Positions 1 through 8,156 of a stretch of 64,000 nucleotides of DNA are shown one piece after another. Position 1 is the stretch's first letter; each line of letters begins with the position of its first letter. The stretch lies in assembly GCF_018614955.1 (NCBI RefSeq), contig NZ_JAGGNV010000014.1, forward strand, positions 186,001 to 250,000. The letters run 5' to 3'. The notes under the pieces are model-generated. The model was not told where the DNA came from. It saw only the letters and a program-made list of their open reading frames with translations, and did not search any database. This stretch comes from Variovorax paradoxus (lineage in GTDB: Bacteria; Pseudomonadota; Gammaproteobacteria; Burkholderiales; Burkholderiaceae_C). The position numbers and the translations under genes were made by a program.

Positions 1-125
1 ACATGCCGAGCGTCCGGGCCGGTTGCCCATTCATCCGGCCGAGCGGCATAGTCCGTATCTCCTCTAGGCGCCGCGCGCCGACGCACCCAGAATGGGCTGC
101 ATCGAAGTCGATGCGGAGGACAGCC

Positions 126-659
126 ATGGCAGCAGAGGACATTGCGGCGGCGTTGCAGCGGGTGGAGGCGGTGCTGCGGCGGCGCCCCGAGGCCGGCTTT
201 CACGAAGACTCGCAGGCCGTGGCGCGCTGGACCGGCGGCTTGACGGTCGTTGCAAGCCACGCGAACGGCACCCAGGTAGCGACCGACATGCCGGGCGAGT
301 TCGGCGGCGGCGGCGATCGGGTCACGCCGGGCTGGCTGCTGCGCGCCGGATTCGCCTCCTGCGTCGCCACCCGCATCGCGATGGGCGCTGCCACCGAGCG
401 AATCGAACTGGCGCAACTCGAGGTGCGGGTCGACAGCCATTCGGATGCGCGCGGCATGCTGGACGTGGCGAAGGCCGACGGCACGCCGGTGATCGCCGGG
501 CCGCTGGACATGCAGCTGCGGGTGCGGATTTCCGCGCCGGGCGTCGCGCCGGAGCGCCTGCGAACGCTGGTCGAGGAGAGTCATCGCTGTTCCCCGATGT
601 CCTCGGCGATCCAGCTCGCGGTGCCGGTGACCCTGCGCATCGAGGTGGGTGACAGCTGA
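126..659 (+). CDS. OsmC family protein
   Basis: A 177-residue OsmC/Ohr-superfamily protein, a family that includes thiol peroxidases reducing organic hydroperoxides in the cytoplasm. Both family cysteines are visible, in GFASC (about residue 80) and SHRCS (about residue 155), so peroxidase chemistry is possible. The ATG at 126 was chosen over in-frame upstream starts because GGAGGA lies at 115-120, five bases before it. The stop overlaps the next gene's start (TGATG), indicating translational coupling with the AraC-type regulator. It may belong to the OsmC-like rather than true Ohr branch; the substrate is unknown. Confidence 0.85.
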   Translation: MAAEDIAAALQRVEAVLRRRPEAGFHEDSQAVARWTGGLTVVASHANGTQVATDMPGEFGGGGDRVTPGWLLRAGFASCVATRIAMGAATERIELAQLEVRVDSHSDARGMLDVAKADGTPVIAGPLDMQLRVRISAPGVAPERLRTLVEESHRCSPMSSAIQLAVPVTLRIEVGDS

Positions 660-1648
660 TGGACGCGCTGTCCGAAACCCTTCGCGTCGTGCGACTGGTC
701 GGTGCCATCTTCATCAATGCCAGGTTCACCGCGCCCTGGTGCTACCAGTCGCCCCGAGCCGATACGGTGGCGCCGATCCTGGAGCCCGGCGCCGAGCGCG
801 TGGTGATCTTCCACCTGATCACCGAAGGCGAGTGCTATGTCGAGCTCGCAGGCGAGCCGCCGGTGCACCTGATGGCGGGTGACGCCATCATCTTTCCGCA
901 GGGCGATGCGCATCGCATGACTTCGCAGCCGGGGCTGCCGCCGGCCACCGGCGGGCGGCTCGCCGAAGTGCTGACGCGCCGGCCGCGCCAGCTGGCCTAC
1001 GGCGGCGGCGGTGCGACGACGCGCCTGGTGTGCGGCTATCTCGCCTGCGATGCCCGCCTCGCGGGGATGCTGCTGGCTGGGCTGCCGGCGCTGGTCCGGG
1101 TCAATGTGCGCGGATCGAACGCCGGCACCTGGCTGGAAGCCTCCGTTCGCTACGCGCTGGCCGAGGCGCGCTCGCCGCGGCCGGGCGGCGCCGGCGTGCT
1201 GGCCAAGCTGTCCGAGGTGCTGTTCATCGAAGTCCTGCGCCTGTACATGAACGAGCAGGGCGAAGGGCGCACCGGCTGGCTGGCGGGGGTGGGCGACCGG
1301 GTCGTCGGCGCCGCGTTGAACGCGCTGCACAAGAGCCCGGCCCATGCCTGGACGCTGGACGAATTGGCCCGCACGGCCGGCAGTTCGAGGTCGGTGCTGG
1401 CCGAGCGCTTCCAGCAGCTGGTGGGGAGCTCGCCGATGCAGTACCTGACGCAGTGGCGCATGCTCTTGGCCGCCAATCTGCTGTGCCGCAGCAATGCCCC
1501 GCTGGCGAGCATCGCGGGGGACGTGGGCTACCAGACCGACACCGCCTTCAGCCGCGCCTTCCGGCGCGAGTACGGCGCGCCGCCGGCGGCCTGGCGCCGG
1601 AGCCGGTCGATGCGCGAGCAGGTCGAAGGAGCGCGGAGCCTGCGATGA
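659..1648 (+). CDS. AraC family transcriptional regulator with N-terminal cupin
   Basis: A 329-residue regulator. Residues of about 10-190 form a cupin-type sensor of the kind found in AraC proteins with a 'Cupin_6' domain. Residues of about 220-320 hold two helix-turn-helix motifs (core LDELARTAGSSRSVLAERF, followed by the family's second HTH with GYQTDTAFSRAFRR). It is coupled to OsmC upstream by TGATG and to the FAD oxidoreductase downstream by ATGA. It probably controls this operon or a neighbour in response to a small molecule or redox stress. The ligand cannot be read from the sequence. Confidence 0.85.
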   Translation: MDALSETLRVVRLVGAIFINARFTAPWCYQSPRADTVAPILEPGAERVVIFHLITEGECYVELAGEPPVHLMAGDAIIFPQGDAHRMTSQPGLPPATGGRLAEVLTRRPRQLAYGGGGATTRLVCGYLACDARLAGMLLAGLPALVRVNVRGSNAGTWLEASVRYALAEARSPRPGGAGVLAKLSEVLFIEVLRLYMNEQGEGRTGWLAGVGDRVVGAALNALHKSPAHAWTLDELARTAGSSRSVLAERFQQLVGSSPMQYLTQWRMLLAANLLCRSNAPLASIAGDVGYQTDTAFSRAFRREYGAPPAAWRRSRSMREQVEGARSLR

Positions 1649-2871
1649 CCGCGCGTTCCGTGCCTGCCTCGTGCGAGGTGCTCGTGGTGGGCGCCGGGCC
1701 GGCGGGCAGCGCCTGTGCGCAGATGCTCGCGCGCGCCGGATTCGATGCCGTGCTCTGCGACCAGCACGATTTCCCGCGCGACAAGGTCTGCGGCGACGGC
1801 CTGATTCCCGATGCGCATCGCGCGCTCGCGCGGCTCGGCGTGCTCGACGACGTGCTGGCGCATGCACGCAGCGCAAGGCACGTCGGCTGCATCGCGCCGC
1901 ATGGCGCACGGGTCGAGGTGCCGGCGCGGCTGGCAGTGCTGCCGCGCCGCGAGCTCGACGACATCGTGCGCCGCTCGGCACTGGCAGCCGGCGCACGCTG
2001 GCTCGCACCGGCGCGCTTCGACGCGCCGCTCCTCGATGCCGGCGGGCGGGTGGCCGGCGCAACGCTCAGGCTGGCCGACGGCAGCCTGCACGACCTGCGC
2101 GCGCGCTGGACCGTGCTGGCCACCGGCGCGGCCGCAGTTCCGCTGATCGCGGCGGGCGTCTGCGTGCGGCGCGCGCCGAGCGGCTTCGCGCTGCGCGGCT
2201 ACGTGAGGAACGAGGCCATGGCCGCGCGCATCACCGGCCTCGAAGTCGTGTGGCATCGCGCGCTGCGTAGCGGCTACGGCTGGATCTTTCCTTGCGGCGC
2301 CGGCATGTTCAATGTCGGCGTCGGGATCACGCATGGCCAGGATCAGGACCGGGGCCAGGCTGCGAGGCCGGAGCTCAACCTGCGCGAGCTCTTCGCCGCC
2401 TTCACGCGCCTGCACGCGCCGGCGCGCGAGCTGCTGCAGGGCGGCACCCAGCTTGGCGCGCTGAAGGGTGCGCCGCTGCGCTGTTCGCTCGAAGGCGCGC
2501 GCTGGTCGCGGCCCGGGTTGCTGGTTGCGGGCGAGGCGGCGGGCAGCACCTATCTGTTCACCGGCGAGGGCATCGGCAAGGCGCTGGAGACCGGCATGCT
2601 GGCTGCAGAGGCGCTGGTCGAAGGCGGCGAGGACGCGGCGGTGCGCTCGCGCTACGAAGCGGCGCTCGCCGCGCTGAAGCCGCGCTTCGCGGCCTACGCG
2701 CAGGCCAATCGCATCAACGAGCATCCGTGGATGGCCGACCTCGTGATCTGGCGTGCGCGCCGCAGCGCGCACATCGTCGGCCGCCTCGCCGGCGTGCTCG
2801 AGGAGACCCACAATCCCGGCAAGCTCGTGAGCCCCAGGGGGCTGGCGCGGCTCATCCTGCCGCTCGGCTGA
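1645..2871 (+). CDS. FAD-dependent oxidoreductase, geranylgeranyl-reductase-like
   Basis: A 408-residue flavoprotein. An N-terminal Rossmann motif VVGAGPAGS (about residues 14-22) binds FAD. The DKVCGDGLIP segment (about residues 45-55) is typical of the geranylgeranyl-reductase/FixC-like family, and the second FAD-contact region (LVAGEAAG, GEGIGKALETG) lies near residues 290-320. The ATG at 1645 overlaps the regulator's stop (ATGA). The family reduces isoprenoid or halogenates/oxidises aromatic substrates; which applies here is not clear. It is the last gene of a three-gene coupled operon. Confidence 0.8.
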   Translation: MTARSVPASCEVLVVGAGPAGSACAQMLARAGFDAVLCDQHDFPRDKVCGDGLIPDAHRALARLGVLDDVLAHARSARHVGCIAPHGARVEVPARLAVLPRRELDDIVRRSALAAGARWLAPARFDAPLLDAGGRVAGATLRLADGSLHDLRARWTVLATGAAAVPLIAAGVCVRRAPSGFALRGYVRNEAMAARITGLEVVWHRALRSGYGWIFPCGAGMFNVGVGITHGQDQDRGQAARPELNLRELFAAFTRLHAPARELLQGGTQLGALKGAPLRCSLEGARWSRPGLLVAGEAAGSTYLFTGEGIGKALETGMLAAEALVEGGEDAAVRSRYEAALAALKPRFAAYAQANRINEHPWMADLVIWRARRSAHIVGRLAGVLEETHNPGKLVSPRGLARLILPLG

Positions 2872-2976
2872 GGGCATCGTCTTTAGGGGCGGCGTGGGCT
2901 TGCTAAGCGCCTCCCCCTGGCCTATAAGTCACCCATGGTTTCTTTGTCTCGTCGCATGACGAGGAAGGAGAGCACC

Positions 2977-3492
2977 ATGAAGAGACGCATTTACTGGTTG
3001 CTGCCGGATCCGGCGAGTGCCAGGCGAGCGATGCACGATCTTGTGCAGGCGCGCGTCGACGCTGCGCACATTCATTTCGCCGCGGCCGAAGGCATGGACA
3101 TGACCGGGCTCCATGCGGCCAACGCGTGGCAAACCTCCGATGTCGTCCATGCCGCCGGGAGCGGCCTGGTGATCGGCGGCGGCGTCGGCACCGCGGTCGG
3201 GCTGGTGGCCGCGCTGCTGTTCCCCGTCGTCGGGGAAGCGCCCGAATGGGGAACCGCTGCGCTCCTGGCCGTGCTCGGCGGCTTGATCGGCGCCTGGTCG
3301 GCCAGCATGATCGGCATCTCCATTCCCAGCCCGCGGCTTGCGCGCTTCGAAGGCGCGATCGGGCGCGGGCAGATTCTCCTGATGGTGGATCTGCCGCCGG
3401 CGCGCGTGCAGGCCATCGAGGCGCTGTTGCGAACCGCCCATCCGGAGGCCCGCTTCGAGGGCGAGGAGCGGCTGGTCCCCGCGCTGCCCTGA
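2977..3492 (+). CDS. DUF1269-like membrane protein
   Basis: A 171-residue protein with a short N-terminal alpha/beta segment (MKRRIYWLLPDPASARRAM), a central glycine-rich hydrophobic hairpin of two membrane segments (about residues 60-110) and a polar C-terminal alpha/beta piece. This is the layout of DUF1269-type proteins of unknown function. I chose the ATG at 2977 because GGAAGGAG (2963-2970) precedes it; an in-frame ATG at 2935 has no such site. It lies 45 bases ahead of the oxidase subunit II gene and could be co-transcribed with it, but a role in the oxidase is not shown. Confidence 0.65.
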   Translation: MKRRIYWLLPDPASARRAMHDLVQARVDAAHIHFAAAEGMDMTGLHAANAWQTSDVVHAAGSGLVIGGGVGTAVGLVAALLFPVVGEAPEWGTAALLAVLGGLIGAWSASMIGISIPSPRLARFEGAIGRGQILLMVDLPPARVQAIEALLRTAHPEARFEGEERLVPALP

Positions 3493-3537
3493 GGCGCGTG
3501 GACTGCGAATCGCCGATGACGAGTCGAGGTGCCACAC

Positions 3538-4689
3538 ATGATCATGGCCATCGCGATCGCAATCATCGTCGTCGCATCGGTGCTGTTTCACATTGTCAAT
3601 CCGTGGTGGATCACTCCCCTGGCATCCAACTGGAAGCCGATGGACGACACCCTGACCATCACACTGGCAATCACGGGCCTGTTCTTCGTCGTCATCAATC
3701 TCTTCGTCGTCTACACGCTGGTGCGCTTCCGGCACCGCGAAGGCGTGCGTGCGGTCCGGCAGCCCGAGAGCAAGTCGCTGGAGCGCTGGCTGATCGGCGT
3801 CACCACCGTGGGCATCATCGCGCTGCTGGCGCCCGGCCTCGTGGTGTATGCGAACTACGTCAAGACGCCGCCTGACGCCCTCACGCTGGAAGTGCTGGGC
3901 CAGCAGTGGCAATGGCGCTTCCGCTTCGCCGGCGCGGACGGCAAGCTGGGGCTGACCGAGACGCGCTTCGTCAGCGCGACCAATCCCTTCGGCCTCGACC
4001 CCGCCGACGCGGCCGGGCAGGACGACATCCTGATCGCGGCCGACGAGGTGCACCTGCCGCTGGGCAAGCCGGTGAACGTGCTGCTGCGTTCGCACGACGT
4101 GCTGCACGACTTCTTCGTGCCGCCCTTCCGTGCCCGCATGAACATGGTGCCGGGCCAGATCAGCACCTTCTGGTTCACGCCGACCGTGGCCGGCCGCTAC
4201 GAGGCCCTGTGCTCGCAGCTGTGCGGCGTCGGCCATCCCAACATGCGCGCCCACGTGGTGGTGGAGGACGCGGCGAGCTTCCAGGCCTGGCACCAGGCGC
4301 TGCCGACCTTTGCCGCCATGCAGGCCAACGTGCGCGCCGCTGCCGCGGCGGGCGCCAGTGGTTCGCTGCCCGAGCGCGGCCAGGCGCTGGCGGGTGCCAA
4401 GGGCTGCGTGGCCTGCCACACGATCGACGGCAGCCCGCGCGTGGGGCCGACATGGAAAGGCCTGTACGGCAAGACCGAAAGCCTGCGCGACGGCTCCACC
4501 GCGAAGGTCGACGAAAAATTCCTGCGCGACTTCATCCGCGATCCGCAGGCGCGCGGCATCAAGGGCTTCGCGCCGGTGATGCCGAAGATCGAGCTGAGCG
4601 ACGAAGAACTGGCCGCGCTGGTGGCCTACATCCAGACCCTCGGCAGCCCGCCGGCGCAGGCTTCCGGTGAACAGAAGGCGCAGAAATGA
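3538..4689 (+). CDS. ctaC: Cytochrome c oxidase subunit II with fused cytochrome c domain
   Basis: A 383-residue subunit II of a haem-copper oxidase, carrying electrons from cytochrome c to haem a. It has an N-terminal hydrophobic segment, two membrane helices (about residues 30-55 and 75-105) and a periplasmic cupredoxin domain with the CuA ligands HDVLHDF and CSQLCGVGHPNM. A fused cytochrome c domain with the haem site CVACH (about residue 290) and an axial-Met candidate in APVMPKI follows. Fusion to a c domain is typical of caa3-like and coxM-type subunits. GAGGTG at 3526-3531 supports ATG 3538 over a GTG at 3529. The stop overlaps ctaD by ATGA. Confidence 0.95.
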   Translation: MIMAIAIAIIVVASVLFHIVNPWWITPLASNWKPMDDTLTITLAITGLFFVVINLFVVYTLVRFRHREGVRAVRQPESKSLERWLIGVTTVGIIALLAPGLVVYANYVKTPPDALTLEVLGQQWQWRFRFAGADGKLGLTETRFVSATNPFGLDPADAAGQDDILIAADEVHLPLGKPVNVLLRSHDVLHDFFVPPFRARMNMVPGQISTFWFTPTVAGRYEALCSQLCGVGHPNMRAHVVVEDAASFQAWHQALPTFAAMQANVRAAAAAGASGSLPERGQALAGAKGCVACHTIDGSPRVGPTWKGLYGKTESLRDGSTAKVDEKFLRDFIRDPQARGIKGFAPVMPKIELSDEELAALVAYIQTLGSPPAQASGEQKAQK

Positions 4690-6482
4690 GTGCCATAACC
4701 CCCCCTACTGGTGACATCGCCGACGTTGCCGGGCACCACGCGCCGCAGACTTTCCTGACCCGCTACGTCTGGAGCCAGGACCACAAGGTGATCGCGATCC
4801 AGTACGCCTGCACGGCCATCACGGTGGGCGTGATCGGCGTGGTGCTGTCCAACCTCATGCGGCTGCAGCTGGGCTACCCGGGCGTGTTCGAGTTCATCAC
4901 GCCCGAGCGCTACTACCAGTTCGTCACCATGCACGGGATGATCATGGTGATCTACCTGCTCACCGCGCTCTTCCTCGGCGGCTTCGGCAACTACCTGATC
5001 CCGTTGATGGTGGGCGCGCGCGACATGGTGTTCCCGTATCTCAACATGCTGAGCTTCTGGGTCTACCTGCTGTCGGTGATCGTGCTGATGGCAAGCTTCT
5101 TCGTGGCGGGCGGACCCACCGGCGCCGGATGGACGCTGTACCCGCCGCAGTCGATCCTGCCCGGCACGCCGGGCCACGACGGCGGCATCATCCTGATGCT
5201 GGTGTCGCTGCTGATCTTCATCGTCGCCACCACGATGGGCGGCCTCAACTACGTGACCACCGTGCTGCAGGCGCGCTGCAAGGGCATGACGCTTCTGCGC
5301 ATGCCGCTGACGGTGTGGGGCATCTTCGTCGCCACCATCCTCGCGCTGCTCGGCTTCCCGGCGCTGTTCGTCAGCGGCGTGATGCTGCTGCTCGACCGCG
5401 TGGCGGGCACCAGCTTCTTCATGCCGGCGCTGCTCTCGATGGGGAAGGCGACGCAGTACAAGGGCGGCAGTCCGCTCCTGTTCCAGCACCTGTTCTGGTT
5501 CTTCGGCCATCCCGAGGTCTACATCGTGGCGCTGCCGGCCTTCGGCATCGTCTCCGACCTGATCAGCGTGCATGCGCGCAAGAGCATCTTCGGCTACCGC
5601 ATGATGGTCTGGGCCATCGTCGCCATCGGCGGCTTGAGCCTGGTGGTGTGGGCGCACCACATGTTCGTCGCCGGCATGAACCCGTACTTCGCCTTCTTCT
5701 TCGCCACCACCACGCTGGTCATCGCGGTGCCGACCGCGATCAAGGTCTACAACTGGCTGCTCACGCTGTGGCGCGGCGACATACACCTGTCGGTGCCGAT
5801 GCTGTTCTCGCTGGCCTTCATCTGCACCTTCGTCATCGGCGGGCTGACCGGCCTCTTCCTCGGCAACGTGAGCGTCGACATCCCGCTCTCGGGCACCTAC
5901 TTCGTGGTGGCGCATTTCCACATGGTGATGGGCGTGGCGCCGCTGCTGGTGGTCTTCGGCGGCATCTACCACTGGTATCCCAAGGTCACCGGCCGCATGC
6001 TGGACGACCGGCTCGGCCAGCTGCATTTCTGGATCACCTTCATCGGCACCTACCTGATCTATTTCCCGATGCACTACCTCGGCGTGCAGGGCATGCCGCG
6101 GCGCTACTACAACTTCGACAACTACCAGTTCATCCCGCCCTCGGCCTACAGCCTGAACACCTTCATCACGGTGGTGGCGCTCGTCGTCGGCGCGGCGCAG
6201 GTGCTGTTCATCTTCAATCTCGCCTGGAGCCTGCGCTACGGCCGGCGCGCCGATGCCAACCCCTGGCGCGCCGCCTCGCTGGAATGGCAGACGCCGCAGA
6301 CGCCGCCGGTGCACGGCAACTGGGGGCCGGAGCTGCCGGTGGTCTACCGCGGGGCCTATGACTACGGCGTGCCGGACGGGCCGAAGGACTACGTGGCGCA
6401 GAACGAGCCGCCCGAGGCGGGCGGCATGGAGCCCGAGGCCCATGAAGGCAAGGGCGACAAAGCTCGGGGGGCGACTACATGA
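4686..6482 (+). CDS. ctaD: Cytochrome c oxidase subunit I
   Basis: A 598-residue catalytic subunit with about 12 membrane helices that reduces O2 to water and pumps protons. Haem a ligands are H83 and H412, the haem a3 ligand H410, and CuB ligands H275, H324 and H325. Y279 in GHPEVYI is the His-Tyr cross-link position and E277 is in place. K353 (AIKVYNW) marks the K-channel. These features make it an A-family oxidase. The ATG overlaps the subunit II stop, and its own stop overlaps the next gene by four bases. No assembly factor genes (ctaB, ctaG) are present here, which suggests this is not the main housekeeping oxidase locus. Confidence 0.96.
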   Translation: MSAITPPTGDIADVAGHHAPQTFLTRYVWSQDHKVIAIQYACTAITVGVIGVVLSNLMRLQLGYPGVFEFITPERYYQFVTMHGMIMVIYLLTALFLGGFGNYLIPLMVGARDMVFPYLNMLSFWVYLLSVIVLMASFFVAGGPTGAGWTLYPPQSILPGTPGHDGGIILMLVSLLIFIVATTMGGLNYVTTVLQARCKGMTLLRMPLTVWGIFVATILALLGFPALFVSGVMLLLDRVAGTSFFMPALLSMGKATQYKGGSPLLFQHLFWFFGHPEVYIVALPAFGIVSDLISVHARKSIFGYRMMVWAIVAIGGLSLVVWAHHMFVAGMNPYFAFFFATTTLVIAVPTAIKVYNWLLTLWRGDIHLSVPMLFSLAFICTFVIGGLTGLFLGNVSVDIPLSGTYFVVAHFHMVMGVAPLLVVFGGIYHWYPKVTGRMLDDRLGQLHFWITFIGTYLIYFPMHYLGVQGMPRRYYNFDNYQFIPPSAYSLNTFITVVALVVGAAQVLFIFNLAWSLRYGRRADANPWRAASLEWQTPQTPPVHGNWGPELPVVYRGAYDYGVPDGPKDYVAQNEPPEAGGMEPEAHEGKGDKARGATT

Positions 6483-7093
6483 ACGCGATCGCCGCATTGC
6501 CGTTCGACGTCCGCGACCGCGCGATCGCCGCGAGCATCGGCCTGTGGGTGTTCATGGGCGTGGCCAGCGCGCTGTTCTCGCTCTTCGCCACGGCCTATGT
6601 GATGCGCATGAGCGGCAGCGATGCCGTCGCGCTCGCGCTGCCTTGGCAGCTGTGGCTCAGCACCGCGCTGTTGCTGGCCGGCGGCGCGGCGCTTTCGAAG
6701 GCCGGCGCGGCGGCGCGCGGCGGTCGCGGCCTGGCGCAGGCGCGCCGGCTGCTGCTGACCGGCGGCCTCTGCGCGCTGGCCTTCCTGGCGGTCCAGCTGT
6801 GGGCCTGGCAGTCGCTGCTGGCCGCGCAGGTGATGCCGGCCGGCAATCCTGGCGGCAGCTTCTTCTACCTGCTGACCGCCATGCACGGACTGCACGTGGC
6901 GGGCGGCCTCGCCGGCTGGGCATGGACGGCGCGCGCCGCCTGGCGGCCGGGTGCGCGGCTGGCCGATCTCGCGTGGCGCATCGGGCTCATCGCGCGCTAC
7001 TGGCACTTCATGCTCTTGGTGTGGCTGCTGCTGTTCGCCATGCTGGGATGGCTGACGCCGGAGGTGGCGCGCGTGATCTGCGGCACCGCCTGA
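6479..7093 (+). CDS. Cytochrome c oxidase subunit III-like protein (first copy)
   Basis: A 204-residue membrane protein with five predicted helices. It ends in the COX3 signature, seen as FFYLLTAMHGLHVAGG (about residues 120-137) and RYWHFMLLVWLLLF (about residues 170-185). It is shorter than a classical seven-helix subunit III. It overlaps ctaD by ATGA and is followed after 19 bases by a second subunit III-like gene. Two tandem COX3 homologues after subunits II and I is the arrangement of the alternative coxMNOP oxidase described in Bradyrhizobium; I infer that this is the coxO-type member. Confidence 0.88.
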   Translation: MNAIAALPFDVRDRAIAASIGLWVFMGVASALFSLFATAYVMRMSGSDAVALALPWQLWLSTALLLAGGAALSKAGAAARGGRGLAQARRLLLTGGLCALAFLAVQLWAWQSLLAAQVMPAGNPGGSFFYLLTAMHGLHVAGGLAGWAWTARAAWRPGARLADLAWRIGLIARYWHFMLLVWLLLFAMLGWLTPEVARVICGTA

Positions 7094-7112
7094 TCGATCG
7101 AGGAGCTCCGCC

Positions 7113-7820
7113 ATGAACACCGCCGCATCGATCGCCCCCATGTCCGTGGCTCCGGCCGCCGCCGCAACAGTCGACGGCCTGCGCGGCCTGATCGCCGACT
7201 GGTCCTCCGACCGCGAAGCCTTCCACGTCTCGTGGGGCAAGGCGATGATGTGGATCTTCTTGCTGAGCGACACCTTCATCTTCAGCTGCTTCCTGGTCGG
7301 CTACATGACGGTGCGCGTCTCGACCACCGTGCCCTGGCCCAATCCGAGCGAGGTGTTCGCGCTCCATGTGGCCGGTGCCGACGTGCCGCTGCTCCTGATC
7401 GCGATCATGACCTTCGTGCTCATCAGCAGCAGCGGCACGATGGCGATGGCCGTCAACTGCGCCTACCGCGGCGACAAGGTGAACGCCGCCACGCTGATGC
7501 TGGTGACCGCCACCTGCGGCGAGATCTTCGTCGGCATGCAGGCCTTCGAATGGTCGAAGCTGATCATGGAAGAGGGCGTGAGGCCCTGGGGCAATCCGAT
7601 GGGGGCGGCGCAGTTCGGCTCGGCCTTCTTCATGATCACCGGCTTCCACGGACTGCACGTGTCGGGCGGCGTGGTGTTCCTGTTCATCGTCGCCTTCAAG
7701 CTGCTGCGCGGCGACTACGACCGCGGCGGCAACTACCAGATCGTCGAGATCGTCGGCCTGTACTGGCACTTCGTCGATCTGGTCTGGGTGTTCATCTTTG
7801 CGCTCTTCTATCTCTGGTGA
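7113..7820 (+). CDS. Cytochrome c oxidase subunit III-like protein (second copy)
   Basis: A 235-residue subunit III homologue with a polar N-terminus of about 50 residues, then five helices. The COX3 signature is complete: FFMITGFHGLHVSGG (about residues 170-185) and GLYWHFVDLVWVFIFALFY at the C-terminus, with the conserved acidic residue in CGEIFVGMQAFEW. A GGAGCTC site precedes the ATG. It is more like standard small bacterial subunit III than the upstream copy. It probably works with subunits I and II in the same complex, as a coxP-type protein. Confidence 0.92.
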   Translation: MNTAASIAPMSVAPAAAATVDGLRGLIADWSSDREAFHVSWGKAMMWIFLLSDTFIFSCFLVGYMTVRVSTTVPWPNPSEVFALHVAGADVPLLLIAIMTFVLISSSGTMAMAVNCAYRGDKVNAATLMLVTATCGEIFVGMQAFEWSKLIMEEGVRPWGNPMGAAQFGSAFFMITGFHGLHVSGGVVFLFIVAFKLLRGDYDRGGNYQIVEIVGLYWHFVDLVWVFIFALFYLW

Positions 7821-7831
7821 GGACTTCGACC

Positions 7832-8146
7832 ATGAACCCCGGCACCGGCCAGCAACATCCGATCAGCCTCTACCTCAAGATCTGGGGGCTCCTGTTCGTG
7901 CTCAGCACGATGTCCTACCTGGTGGACTACCTGCATCTGCAGGGCTATCTGCGCTGGGGCCTGATCCTCACCTTCATGCTGATGAAGGCCGGGCTGATCG
8001 TCGCGGTCTTCATGCACATGGCCTGGGAACGGCTGTCGCTGGTCTATGCCATCCTGCTGCCGCCGCTGGCCCTGCTGGTGCTGGTCTGGCTGATGGCGGC
8101 GGAGGCCGGCCACACCCTCCTCACGCGACTGCTGTTCTTCAATTGA
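7832..8146 (+). CDS. Cytochrome c oxidase subunit IV family protein
   Basis: A 104-residue membrane protein with three hydrophobic helices and the short motif FMLMKAGLIVAVFMHM, typical of the prokaryotic COX4/CyoD-like family. It is a small accessory subunit of haem-copper oxidases. The start at 7832 follows GTGAGGAC with normal spacing, 11 bases after the second subunit III gene. It is the last gene of the oxidase operon; the next gene lies on the other strand 10 bases downstream. Confidence 0.88.
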   Translation: MNPGTGQQHPISLYLKIWGLLFVLSTMSYLVDYLHLQGYLRWGLILTFMLMKAGLIVAVFMHMAWERLSLVYAILLPPLALLVLVWLMAAEAGHTLLTRLLFFN

Positions 8147-8156
8147 CGGCGCGCGT

